DNA of 64,000 nt from Paragordius varius (Eukaryota > Nematomorpha), in contig OZ176055.1 of NCBI GenBank assembly GCA_964247055.1, positions 4,774,001-4,838,000 on the forward strand. Reading direction: 5' to 3'. The notes below the pieces were generated by a model, which saw only the letters and a list, made by a program, of their open reading frames with translations, was not told the DNA's origin and did no database searches. The position numbers and the translations under genes are program-made. Below are positions 26,001 through 41,000 of this stretch, one piece after another (position 1 is the first letter of the stretch; every line of letters begins with the position of its first letter).

Positions 26001-29000
26001 GTTGTAAGACTCATTTATTTATTTTTTGTTTTGATGAATTAGTTAAAAGATTAATTAGAGGATTTCGTTAACATTTTAACAAATATTTTTAGTTAAAAAT
26101 CATGAAACAATTGGCACATCTTTTATATTTTATTATCATATATTAAAAAAGGTAAGGCTAAAACGATTGTTAAATAATAATAATTTTTGAATGATAGCAA
26201 AAGAAGGTATTTTAAACAAGTTATAATTATTTTTAAAGAATATACTATATTTCAGGGATTAGAACCGGAACCGTTTTGGAACCATCTATTTTTTTCCAAA
26301 AACGGTTTTGAAACGTTTCAAAACGGTTTCATTTTTTTAAAACAATTTTTTTACAATATTTAGCGTTTCCCCATCTTTTCCATCATTTTCTTTATTTTAA
26401 TTTTTAACTATTTAGACAATTATACATATAAACGTTATTTGTGAGTGTTCCTATCACTTATTCAAAATGAAAGTAAACTGATTTTATAATTTTTAGAGAA
26501 AAGCTGCATCATCAAAATATTATAATTACCTTGACGATTTTATTAAGTGTACAATTTGTGAATTAATACTTACCAAAATTATTCAAAAAATTAATGAAAC
26601 CCGAACCAAATTTTTTTTGGACAAAACCCAGAACTGGAACACCGGAACCAAAAACGGTTCCGGTTCCAATCCATGCTATATTTTCCTAATTTGTCAAATA
26701 AAACTCCTTTAAATGTTGACTTTATACAAACAGGTGTCGCACCATGAGCTCCGTCCATCTCAGTTGCAAAAAATTAATATGATGCCCCTCTATCCCACAG
26801 AAAAAATTATATGGGACAACAATTTAGTCCCTGACGATTATTATTTGGGTCAAGGTTATTTTTTACATTTTTTTTTTCAAAATGAGACACCGTTATACTC
26901 CTACCTTTTTAAAAAATCTATTCTTTACCTTTTGAATAATAACCAAATTTTCTACACAGATTGTTTAGCTCTTCCGAAATTGAATTTGCAATTTTTGACT
27001 ATTCACGATTACCTTTTAAGAAATTTTAAATTGTTTCAATTGGAAACTACATATGAAATACGCCAAGACATTCAAGAAGCAATTTATAGATTAAAACCTT
27101 GGTATAATTTTTTACCTATAATAATATTAAAATATTTCAGTTTTTCCAAAAATCTATTGAGACAATAATGTAAGTAATAAGTAACATTTATGTTAACTAA
27201 AAATATATATATTAATAAACAAAAACTTATAATTATGCGAAAGGATTATTAAAATGTCCATTTAAGAATAAATTTAATTATTAGATAATTGTTACGTTAC
27301 GCCATCTAAGTCGACATATAACATTTTTCAAGAGCGTTCATTTCAATATGGTTCTTAAACATTTAAAGTTTGTCCTTAACGTTTCAAGTTGGTCCTTGCA
27401 CTTTGCTTTTTTATTTTGCCTATAATTTTCAGAACTTATATGTATCATGGATTTATCCTATCTTTTTGTATCTATTATTTATTCCTTATTTCTCTAAAAT
27501 AGTCATTACCATTTATGAAAAAGTTTTTTGTTTGTTTTATATTTTCATATCATATTAATAAAGTTTTGAGCGAAATTAAAAAAATATATAACGTTATCAA
27601 TTGCATTTTTTATCAAAACCAAAGTTTTAAAATTTTTTGAATTGCAAATAATAATTACCAAAATATTTTTTTTTGATAAAAAATGTTTATATTAAATGAA
27701 AAAATATAATTAATAAAGATATTAGGTAAAAATATATCAACAAAATACATGCAAAAAATATGATTATCTGCAAACTGAAAAAGTTTCCTAGCCAATTTGA
27801 AATCTTTAAGGACCATGTTAAGTGTTTGATGATTAACTTGAACTGTTAATTGAAGTGCAAATGGCATATTAATGTTTTTCAATTGTATGATTTAATAACG
27901 GCCAGCTATTAACGTTTTCATTTATAGGAAATCTGAAATCGATATAAATGAGACAGGAGAGAAGGAATATGAAAATGCAAAGTCTTCGGTTGTTTTTGGT
28001 GGCTGGTCGCGTATGGCACTTCCTATCAACACTTTTAACGTTATTGACATCGGAAAACCAATAATTGGCGGTCATACCACAATAAATGCATCTCATTCTT
28101 TCAGTGCACAAATTGATGAAGATAAACGGAATCAAAAATTTGGGACTGATTCCCCCCAACCAATATCAGATGGAGAAATGTTATTGGCTCAAGCATCGCG
28201 ACCATCACGTGTTCGTGCCGATATTACAGTTTGTCTTTCACTCAAATCAGATGTCCGTAAAGAATGGGAAGGTATAATATGTTTGATTACATTTTGTTTC
28301 CTAAATCTAGATGGCATTTACAACTAATAGTCTCTTGCAGACTGTTTTATAAAATGATTCGAAGTTTGTATTTAGGTTTCACAAGTTTGAAAAAATTTTT
28401 AATTTACTTTTTTATTTAGTTGGCCCACTCCAATCCATTATAAGTTGAGTTAAATCTTTAATCTTTGCCATTGTTTTTAACTCTTTTGTGAAAAATTTTG
28501 TTGCTTTTTTCATGCGTGGTTTTTGTTGGACAAAATTGAGGTTTACGAATTGTGCGAAAAACTGTCATGTTTTATAAATTTTAAGTGCCATTCTTGTATA
28601 TTTATCATTAAAGTACATAAATAAAATTTCTGAAAATAAATGGTTTAACACCTAAGAATTTTTTTCGGGTTTATCGATAATTTTTGGCCCCGATTTAACA
28701 TTAAACTCGAAATTATCAAAATAAGAAGTTTATGATATAGAGGCCATGTATTTTTCATTCGAAGGAGCGCAAAAAACTATCTTTCGAATGGTAATTAGGC
28801 ATTTAAAAACAATCTGATGTAAAAGTTATTTGGGTTTATATGATTTTCACAGAACTAATTAAAAATCATATAAATTATTTTAATATAATTATTAGGGTTA
28901 AATTAGTATAAAATTTACAAAAAATATTTGAAAAAGCTTTTGGTTTGCTTTTTGTATAAAAATTATTATTATCAAAATTATTTTACCTACTGGATACTAA

Positions 29001-32000
29001 AATGCATAGTTATAAGTGAAATTTATTACATAATCGTTAAAAAGATCAACCTTAAACTTTGTTATCTGAAATATAAGCCTTTTAAAGAAAATAAATTAAT
29101 ATGATGAGATGGTAATTTTTTAAAACAAAATATTTACAAATGGCTGTTTTGAATGACATAAAAGCAATAAATAAGTGTTTTAATCAAAAACATTCATTGT
29201 CATCTGTTAGCTATTTTCATCCATTAGTTTAAAAAATATATTAATTAAGAATTAAGAAAAACGCTCGCTTCGCGCGTTTTACTTCTCATGTCTACTATTA
29301 ACTATCGATGTAAAATATATTTATGCATTTTATAGAGTTTTTATTAATCTTTTGAACATATTACAATTGGGCATTTGTTGTATATTTTCAAAAAAAAACA
29401 TTTTTTAGTAAAATTTTGATAAAGAGGGCTCATAATCAAAAAAATCAAATTATACAAAATTAATAGGTGGAATTGTTAAAATGATAGTAAATATCAGAAA
29501 ATGCAAAAAACTCGAGTGGCATAAAAATTCATTGTCTAGTGTAATAATATGTAATTTTTGCTCTGTTCAATAAATTTATTGAAAATAGGTCTCATCTTTT
29601 GCATAATATAAATTTGTTTTCATCCTACATACCAAATATATTTAAAGCATCAAACTTGATCAATAACTTATAATTATTTTTCTAATTTAGCTTTGCGAAA
29701 ACATGATGTATGTTTTTTGATTGGATTGAATCCTGAAAAGTTAGACTCCAACAAATATTCAGGATTTCACAAAAAAATGATGAAACCAAACAATGCCGTA
29801 AATAACGAGATTCAGAAAAATTTTGCCGAAGATTATGGGATTAAATATGTGCGCGGTTGTGAAATCGAGGGTATTCTGGATAGCAACGGCAAAATCATAG
29901 AAGAAGGTTTATCATTTTCGTAAATTTACATGTAGGACATACTGTTTTTATGTTGGAAAAACAACAAATATCTAAATTAAATTCCAATACAAATGGCTTT
30001 GCAAGCCGATTTTGGAATTAAAAAATCTTTCGGGCCGCATTCTCAAAATTTATGGGCATAAACAAATATTTAATTATATTAATACAAGATTGCAACAACT
30101 ATTTTAGAATTGATAGTTCGTTGCTGAAATCTCAAAAAATTCACAAAATTAGAAAATAAATTTTAGTTGGATATCGTAAAATTTTGTAAATATCTCGCCG
30201 GCTGCAAATATATTTCAATGGGCCGCGTGTCGGACCCCACTCATCTGAATCTTACAAATAATCCGTTTTAATTTGTATTTATTGATGAAATTAATAAAAA
30301 ACAATATGAATTAAATTTTATTGTAACGTTTTTAAACTTGGTCGATTCATTATTTCTTTAAATTGGTAGGTATTATTGGTTTGGTCATACTGGGATTCCA
30401 TGGATTAATTTACGATATATATCTCTATCTCTATCTTTTGTTGCGTTTCGAGGTATGTTTAGGAATTTAAAAATGATTTGAGTCCAAGTTATTTTAAGCA
30501 TCCCTTTTCGTTTCTGTCTATGTGGCCAAAATAACGAAGTCTATCTGTTCCGATAAAACTGTTACTGGTTCCTCATTTATGGTAGAATTTATCATCATCT
30601 ATTATAGCATTTTGTCCTCCGTTCTTTCTCTAATGTTTTTGTGATTGCCCATTCGCAGGCGTAGGTAAGGTTAGGGCGGACATTCACTTTATACATTTAG
30701 ATTTTATTTTTTACGGTTATGTCTTTATGTGTTAATACATATTTATGTTGGATAAAATTTTCCCAGCCGATTTGATTCTATATGATATGGTTGTTTGGGC
30801 ATTCCCATTATTATTACTGATATTACCTAGATGTGAAATTGTTCACGATTATAAACCTTTTTTTTATAATAAACTCCCGTGATTTAGGTATGTTAGGTTT
30901 CCTCAATATGCAGCTTTGGCATCTAAAATTATGATTGTCAATTAATTTTCCTTTCAGGCTAGTGCATTTTTTGTGAATCCACATTTTACAATATGTACAT
31001 AAAATTGCATTCGTTTTAACCTCTGTGTGGCATAGTTTTGTTTTTTCTATATTTATTTAAGGCCATGTTTTTGGAAACATAAATGCCATTTTAGATATGA
31101 ACTTTTCAATTCGTGTGCTGTTTTTGCAGTTATGATCAAGTCATCGGCATACAGCATGTTCCATGGTGGAACAGCTGCAATGTCTCTGCTTATATAATCC
31201 ATTATTATTATGAACAGTTGTGGGCTTAAAGTTGAGCCTTGACGGAGGCCTATATTAATGTTAAAATAATTTGTGTTTCTAGTGGTGTTTTAACGAAGCT
31301 TTGTGCATTTTCATACCGGAGCATTATCAATTTTATTAAATATTCTTCGATTTTTTGGTAACTTAATGCCTTAATCATGAGGTGTCAGGTATAGTGTCAA
31401 ACGCTTTCTCCAGATCTATAAAGATGTGGAACAGCTTTTGACCTTTTGCCAGATATTTTTCTTGCAAACGATTTAAAATAAAAATGGCCTGTGTTTTTAT
31501 TTTCTTGAAAGGCGAATTGATTTTTATTAATTGTTATATTTTTAATTTTTTTAATCACCGTTTCAAAAACTTTCATACTGTCCAAAAGTTTTAATGGGCG
31601 ATAATTGGAACAATCAAGGGCATCTCCTTTATTTTTATAAACCGGATAGATGTAGCTTTTGTCTATTCATTGGGATTGTATTGTTTTTATAAACCAAATC
31701 AAACAGCTCCACCAAAAATTTAACAGTTATCGGTGTGACCTTCATTAAATCTGCAGAGATCTCAGAGGACCTAGTGGCTTGACATAATGTTTTTCGTTAC
31801 TATTGCGATTTCTTCTGGGGTGAATTTATATATAGGACCTTGTATGACAGGATTTTCACCTGTAGTAACCCTAGATTCAAGGGGGTTAAATTTAGTTTTC
31901 AAAAAATTTTCCCATCTGTTTATTATGTCGTTAGCATTGATAAGTATATTATGTTGATCGTCTTTAATGCAACGAGTTTTTTTAATATCCTTTTGGTTAT

Positions 32001-35000
32001 TATAGTTTGTAATTTTTCTAAATATTATCATATTATTAATTCCTTTGCCAGCTCGTCCGCCATTTCTATGCTACGTTTATTTTTCAAATCCTAAATAGTT
32101 TTCTTTACCAGTTTTTTATATTGATTATATATGATTTAGTCTTTAATATTTTTAGATTTTTCCATTTTTTATGAAGCTCGTTTTTTCTCAGGAGTAAGGG
32201 TTTCACGCTGTCATTCCACCACCATTTGGGTTGTCGCGAGCTTTTCTTTTTCCTTCCACACCATTTTTCAGCATTATTCATTATCGTTTGTTTGTAGTTT
32301 ATTCCATCCTTCCTCTATTGATTGAAAATCCATTTTTATATCGTTTGTTGTGCTACTATCATGTTTTAGTTTGGAGACATTTGGGTTGAAATAGTTGTGG
32401 TGTAGGTTTGAATTTTTTAATTTTAATGTACTTACAAGTAATTTGTGTTGTATATCCGTATTATAAGTAGTTGTATTTTAAATCAGATGGCTCAGGTTTT
32501 CTCCTGTTAATATATAATCGATTGTTGATTTTTGTGAGCCTGATGTATAGGTAATCAGTTTGCTGTCTTTTTTGGTGAAAAGGATATTAGCAATATGGAG
32601 TTGTATAGATAGCAAAATTTAAGCAGAGTTTCTCCTTCTTTTTCTCTTGAGCCAAAGCTATAACCATCATGCACTCCTTTGAATCCTTCGTTACTGCCAA
32701 TATGGGCATTAAAATCGCCAGCTATAATGATTTTGTCCGATGTAGGAATTTTGAATGAGATGTTTTGCAGTTGGGTCCAGAATGCCTCTTTAATTTCGTC
32801 GGATAAATCACGTTGAGAAGCGTATAATGAATGTATATTATATAAATTGTTTATTAACAATCTGATTTGTATAATTCTGTTGCTGTGTTTATTAATTGAA
32901 TAATGTTATCTCTGTATTTTTATTATTATTGCAATCCCTGATGGAGATTGTTTCCTTCCTTGAAAAATCTTTTAGGTTTTTTAGACGTGATGTTATTTTG
33001 TTTCTTGGAGGCAGCATAATATCTACGCCAAATTTTTTAAATGTGTCCAAAATCATCCATAGTTTCTCGTTCATCGTACCTTCATTCCATGTGCCGATTT
33101 TGAGACGTTTAGGGATGATATCATTATTATTTATCTTAATATAGTTTCTATATTTTGGTTTAACTTTGGTGTTGATTTTGGATTGTCCCATTTTTTATTT
33201 GTATATGTATATTAGAAAAATAATTATTAGAAGAAATAAAAGAATTGTTAGATTTTCAACAAAGAATTTGAGATATTTGTAGTTTTTTAGTCATTTCATA
33301 GTAATATCATTCATTTTTATAATTGTTCAATATTTCCATGGTTTTAAATAATTTGACAAGTTTTTTACCAACTATATGCCCTTATAGCTGAACCTCAAAC
33401 TCAGAGGTGAGAGTGCGTTTTCGCTGCACAAGGCTAGAGAATCTCTTTTAGACCGCCATCCCCGTTAGTATCCCAAGGAGGGATTGCGGGTATCACCGCG
33501 TACAGGTGGGGATGGCGTTTCGATGTCCCTTTTTTAAATATAAACATAAAATATTGTGATTATGCGATTCGTATTTTTTTAAGGATTGTTATACATTTTA
33601 AGTATTTGTTGTGCATAAATATATAAAAAACAATTGTATTATAAAATTTTAGATTTGTATACTGCAAATTACACGCTGATACATATCCTTTTTAACATAT
33701 CCTCGATTGGTTTTTATTTTTAATCCGTTAACACATCTTTAAAGCTACAACACATAATTTGACTCAAAAGCTTCTATTTTAGTAAACGAATTCGGTTGCA
33801 TAATTTTTTAGGTCCATGGAATGAAAAGAAAATTCCCGAGGGCAGCAATCGAACTTATCGTGTGTGGCTTGATTGCAATCAATATGCTTTGGATGTCAAT
33901 ATGATGGGCTCCGAATTTTCATATGATGAGCGCTATTTCCATATTTTGCTTCGTCGAAAACCTAAAGAAAATAATTTTAAGGCTATTTTGGAGACTATTC
34001 GCAATATTATGAACATAACGCAGGGAAAATCAACAATACAAATTGAACAACAAAAGATGTCTGGTATATAAACATTTACCCTTTTTGAGATATTATATTT
34101 ATAAAGTGATAATATAATGAATTATTTATTAATGCACACTAATGTATAATTAAATTAACATTTCAGGCGATCATATACTTCCACTATGGTTGCACGATAC
34201 AATTTTAGGATTTGGGGAACCCGATTCTGCCACATACATTAAATTGCTTAAGAAAGATGTTTTGAAAAATCCTGATCTCAGTGTTTTCGATAAAGATGGT
34301 TTTTTGGATTTTCGAGATACATTTATAAGTCGATCACACCTTGAATCGTGCTTTCCCCAATATACCATCAAATACATTACGAATGTTTTGTCTCCCAATG
34401 CTTTTTACAAGTTTATTGTTTGTCTATTTTATAATTATAAATTGCATACATTACATTAATAATAGAAAAATTGCAACGGCTCCACTCTTTTAAACCATAT
34501 TTTTATCTTACCTGCTGCAGTTTGAGGCCAGGAAGTACATCCGCTCTATAAAAAATGTTTCATTTTACCCTACAATACGTAGGGCGCCGGACTTTTACAT
34601 TACGAGCCAGAGTAACCCTGAAACTACGGAATTTTTTCATCATTACTGTCAGCCTTGGGCAGGCGAGTGTTAAAGCCTTCACAAGTCCGGATATAATTTA
34701 AGTCCTTACCCTTACAAAACGGAAAAGAGAGACTTTAAACTGTATATTTACCCTACAATATATAAAATATATCTCAATACTTTCAACTATTGAATTATCC
34801 TTTCTCAGCAGCTGGAACATTAATTCGCTAACATCTAAAGTCTTGAATATTGCTGACTTATTTAGGGAAAGAAACATTCTAATTTGCGCTTTCTTAGAAT
34901 GTAGATGGCTAAATTCCGGAATTAAATCCATTCTTGGATTTTGAATTAATTTGGAATCGCAACAAGAAAATTAAAACAACTGGTGTGGGTTTCTTCATCA

Positions 35001-38000
35001 CTCATTATTTGACAATGTTAAGTCAGTTAATTGCGTAAACGAACGCATTATATCCATCACAATCATTATTAATGACATAAGATACAATTTATTTTCGTAC
35101 GCGCCTCAAAACGGCCATTCACTAATAGATAAAGATGGTCTCAATTACATGAACAAACAATTATTGTACCTGATCATCAATTTCCGAGTTAACGCATATA
35201 TCCACAAACCCTCAATCTGTACATGAAAGATATGGATTAAACGAGGCAAATGAAAACAGTCAATTTTTATTGGACCTATCCAACGGCTGTCAGCTAAGCA
35301 TTTTTCTTTGAAAAATCGCTCAAACAATGTTACACTTACTCGTTAGGAAATAACAAGTCCATGTTGCGTCTTATGCAAACAAATTCAAAGGAATTTTTTT
35401 TATAAAAAAAATACTTGCCTAAATTTAATCCATAAATTAATGATTTTAAAATTTATAAGAACCCCATACACTCCCACTAATCAACAAATTATTAGATATG
35501 GAAAATTCAAAAATGATAATATTAGAAATACTTACGTTTCCACAGTTTATAAAATTTTATCGGCAAATAACGTAATCTAATTTAAGCGAAATTTAGAAAA
35601 ATATTAAAATTGTCTGCGTCAATAGTCTTGATTTAGTTGGTCGCACAAAACCATATCCGGATTGCTTCGACCCCAACTGGTGGTGGAACGAAGACATCTG
35701 CAAATTGACCCAACTTAAACGCAAAATTAGTCTTATCCGAATAAATCCATCTACTGAAACTAAAAACATCTATTATGCGCAAAACGAAATTCTCATCCTT
35801 AATGTGCAGAAATATCAATGAACACACAAAAATTAACACAATCTACAATTATATCAAGCATATCAACCCTAACAATACTACCACATAAAATCGGTGAGAA
35901 CAGCTATTAACATCTGTCAGGTACCTTTCAAGTCAATAAAATTTTCGCTAGCTATTTTAAATCACTTTAAATTAATATAATGACACAATTACCAAACCTA
36001 CCACCAATATTAGACTGCCCGAATTTATAATGCCAATTGCTTTCAATCGCTTTAAAATTAAAAACGGTAAAATACCCGGAGTGCCGGAACTTACTGTCGA
36101 CATTTAAACCCATTGATACAATAAGTGATTATTTATCAAACCTTCTTAACCATATCATACCATACAAACTGAAGTCATCCCTGAAGACTGGCAAAACTGC
36201 ATCATCATTCCCATTTACAAGGGAAAAGGTTAACTTCTACCTAACTCTTTCAGGCCCATAAAAATCTTGAAACACCCCTTTAAATTTTGAGCTTATTCTA
36301 TACAATAGGATTATTAAAGTTCATCAGACGACATTCAATTTGGCTTTCAATCTGGCAAAACACAATTCATTTTGTCAAATGCAAGCAGCTCATCTCAGAA
36401 ACACACCTCTCTATTACGTCTTCTTCGACCTAGAAAAGACTTGACTCGACCCCAAGAAATGGGCCCCAAAAAAGGGATTGAAGAATGGATTATCTAAAGC
36501 ATAATATAACTTTATGGCTCCAAAGCCCAAATTAAAACCTTTTATGGTCTCTCCGAATCAATCAGCATACACTCATGGAAGGTTCTCTGAGTCCCTTAGA
36601 TACCCTGGGAACTGCTCTTTGAAGATGACCCTGTTATAATGAATTCATCTGAAGACGGCCTCCTTCCTATTAACAAATGGAAAAATTTCTTGGAAGTCAT
36701 GGTCTCAAAATCAATCCGAGCCAAACAAAATCACATGATAATATAATAAAGCCGATTAAGTACGCATGTAGAATTTGCAGTATAGGTGTAAAGGCAAATT
36801 TTATATTGCGTAGTAAATGTAATTTCTGGATCCATAAAAAAATGCACCAACCTAAAATCAATTAGAGTAGATAACTTCACTCGTTCAAATAGCATCGAGA
36901 ACATACCAATTGCAATCTCTAATAACTACAATTATGAAGCTGTTACCCACAAATATTTTCTTGATGAAATATTCACCAAGGAAGGTATTTGATAACTTTA
37001 AACACAGGTCATCTGAAACATGGAAAAAATACCATGGTCTAAAACACAAAATTAATAATAAATTCATCAAACTTCTTCCATTATCCGTATTAATCTACGG
37101 CACGGAATGCTGGCCTATGTCAAAGTTTTTTTTATACAAAACTCTGAATCCAAAAAACCTAAAGTAATTCTTTTTGTACATAATCCTGAACTATAATTTA
37201 AATAATCAATTCAATCCCTATAAAGTCCTCAAAATCACTGCTCTTGACCCCTTTTTAAGAGCCAAAATACTAAGATGGGCTGGTCATATCCTTCGTAATT
37301 ATATCAATGATTTATTACTCTAAACCGAGTTAAAACCTGAGAGGTCCCTTAAAAGCTGGCTCATACTATATATGATGACTTTACTGAGGCTAAACCAAAA
37401 GTAAAAGTTGCGGAAAATGCAATTTGGAAAACAAAAATAAAATCCTATCATCTCAATTCAGCTTCTTTTAACAGCTTTAATGATAATAATTGCACTTAAT
37501 TTACAGTACCCCTTGTAATAATTTTCCCCCATACCTTCTTTGATATTTAATAAACTAATAAACTCATTTTGTGATTATCGTTTCCAATTAATTTGGAGTG
37601 ATAAAGGGGGAAAAGGGGGTATTGTCTCTGAAAAATTGTTGATTATGGGTATTAAATTTAATTACATAATTTCATTTATATACAAACTTTTAAACGGCGA
37701 AATATTTGGTTATAGTAAAAATAAGATTATTCTAACTTATTGGATACCTCATAATTAGTACTTTTTAATTCAAAAATTTAGGATCCGGTTTCCCGAATTA
37801 AGATCTTTTCTTGATGGAAATAAAATGGATTCAGAAATCCAGGTTTTTGAATATACTGTGTCAGGATTCGGTCCATCTAAAAATCGCTTCACGATGCCAA
37901 GAAACCATCTCCCATTCACCACCACTCAAGTTCAAGCTATAAAGTATAACTTAATTATTATATATTAGTTAAATAACCATTATTATAAGAGTTCTAAATC

Positions 38001-41000
38001 TTTTTAATTAAAAATTATATTAATCTCAATTTAATCATTTACATACTTTATGTATGTTATATATGAAGTCTTAATTTCACTGCATATTAGCCAAACTTTC
38101 TTACATTAATTTATAATGAAAGTTAAAATAATGAATATATTATATGCTAATTGATTTGTTATTTTATTGGAGATTTATCCTACTAATATGTATATTTTCA
38201 AAAACAAAAGCGTTATAGCATAAATTATCTGCATAGAAATATTACTTTACATTATCATATCGGAAATTGAATTTTATGTAATTAAAAATGCAATCTTCCC
38301 TTTACTTAAAAATGTTATAATTTAACTCTGCAATTAACACGCCATAATATTTGTATTTATTTTTCTATGTGTGGTGTATATGTTTTCGCCAAATATGTGA
38401 ATCATGAGTCACTGATTTTAATATTAACCTAGATAAATAATTTTCATGATTATTAGCTCTAATTTTAACATATTTTTGCTACCATATAAAATTTTTTCGA
38501 CCATTTTGGTTTTGGCTAATATGTATATATATTCATAAGATCTGGAATTCTCCCTGGCTTAACCCTGATTGTTGGACCTCCTGGAACTGGAAAAACGGAT
38601 CTTGCAGTTCAAATCGCCAAACTTATCTATTATTCCCGGCCAAACGAACGAATTCTCATAATCACACATAGCAATCAAGCTTTAAATGCAATATTCTCAA
38701 AACTTGCTTTTACAGGTAATTATTAAATAAATCTAACACCGAAGCTTATATTTTTTAAAAAATATTTGCATTCTATTCTGATTTTTTGTTAATCAATTTA
38801 TTAAAAATTACCAAATATAATCTCGATATTGTTTTTTATTTAAGGAGGAGCAAATATTTGCTCTGCTTACTTAGTCGGGTATTAATTTTTTGGAATATAT
38901 ATAATTTAAAATATATCGTACAATACATCCTACACCCCGTAAAATTCAGCGACGTTTATGTATTTTGACACAAAAATATTTATTTTTCGAAAGATAATAT
39001 TCGTAATTTTAATAGATTTTAAATAATAATAAACCTTTTTAATTTATCATTGATAATTATTAATGAATAAGAAAAAATTACACTTTTGACATACTAACTA
39101 TATATACAATTTTGCTATATTTCCTTCATAAAATCTTTCATGGCTTTTGTACGAACCATATATAATGATTATTATCCTATTAACAACTCAAAGTTAAATA
39201 CTGATGCATTTACCGAATTAAATTTTCAAAGGGGGCATCATTTGAATGATGTAATATAGTTATTTTTCCCCTTAATTTTCAAACAACCTAAAAATATTTT
39301 TAAACAATCATTGGAAGTATAATATTTTTTGACCAATTAATGTTTCAGGATAGGGTTTGGAACCGGAACCGCCTGGAATTAGAACCCGGTTCCTGGGATT
39401 TTAATAAGAACGGGTTACATTGGGATGGACCTACGCGGTTCCGGTTCCACTTCTCCGGGATCCCCCGGTACCGATTTTAAAATATCTGGAACCACCCCGG
39501 TTCTATCTATAAATTTTTAGGAACCAACCCGGTGGTTCCACCTCCTTAATTACTGATTCCCATATGATTTTTATTATAAAAAATTTATTTTATTATTTAA
39601 ATTTGCTTGTACCACTACAATTAAAACATACTTTAAACCTAAAACTAAGCGGCTAATAAAACTCTCTGAATTATAGAAGATTCGGCTCTTCTAAAAGAAC
39701 TAAGTTATAACTCAATTTTATTTATAATACATATGTTCGTATATATAGGTATCCGTTGAAAGTTATTTTTCACTCTAAATTTAAACTATATTTCTTTCAC
39801 TATACATTTGACAATTTTTAATAAATTGATTTAATTTTGGTTGTATTATAATAATAAATTTGTAACTTATTTAATTAAAAGTCAGGAACCGAAAATGGAA
39901 CCGGTTTTAAATGTAAAAACCAGTTCCGGAACCGCTAAATTTTTTAGGGAACCAAGGCGGTTCCGGTTCCATTTGTTTAGGAACCACCCCGGCTCCAGTT
40001 CTAAAATTTCAGTAACCGCCCGGTTCTATTTTAAATTCTTAAGAACCAACGCGGTTCCGGTTCCACTTGTTTAGGAACCGACCCGGTCTCGGTTTCCACT
40101 TTTTTTGAAGCAGTTCTAAGCCGCCCTGTTTCAGGATTTTTAATATGGTGGATGTATTTTTCGGTTTTTAAACTTAATCAAAAAAAAATGACAGCCCGCA
40201 CATTATATTGTGTATTTTTTCGCATGTCATCAAATAATGTTGCTAATAATTTAATTTTTTTATAAATGGCCTATCATAATCCATAGTATTACTACGTTAA
40301 TACCGTTATTAAAATGATTGTTTGTTAAAAATTAAACGCATACTTTCCAATAAAATTTGCACGGTTGTTATATACCATTTATAGGAGCAATTTAAATTTA
40401 ACCTAAAAATGAATTGTTTTCGGGCTAATATAACTAATCATAATCAAATATATCTTTAAAGCATAGTTATTATTTTTCACTAATATATTTTATTTTTAAA
40501 CTAAATTTCATTTATAAATATATAAAAAATATAGGTAATTTTTATACAAAACATATATTTTATATTTGGGTCAATTTGAAGTGTAAATGGTAATTAGCAT
40601 ATTGATATTTTATATTAAAACTTCTTTTAATGCTGATATCTACATCTCATTTTAATTTAAAAATGACTTTTATATTAATCCTAAAATTCAAAAAAATTTT
40701 ATTAATATTTACAATTAAAATATTTTTAAAAGATTCTTTGTCGCGGCTTCATCTTTAGAAAAAATCACAGCATATTTTTACAAATTTTCGCAGTACAAAT
40801 CTTTTGTAGCCCTTTGAAAAAAATAATTTCAATAACTAATTTAAGTGCAGGATTTGCGATTTTGGGCTAATATGGGATCATTGGCCTCACAACAAAAAAC
40901 AATGAGACCTTTTTAAATAGCCCATTTTTTGGAAGAACCTTTTAATTAACATTCATTAGTAAATATAGTGCATTGCAATTTTATATGTCGCTTCATATTT

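Noticed and set aside
26713-27168. Single 151-codon frame as one AQR exon
   Set aside because: It reads through a GT/AG intron of 105 nt; homology to human AQR stops and restarts exactly at those sites. Kept as a finding on possible retention.
33454-33529. Hammerhead ribozyme, because a CGAAAC motif precedes the 10-bp stem
   Set aside because: No CUGAUGA core is present and the cleavage triplet is misplaced; the HDV-like fold accounts for all the pairings instead.
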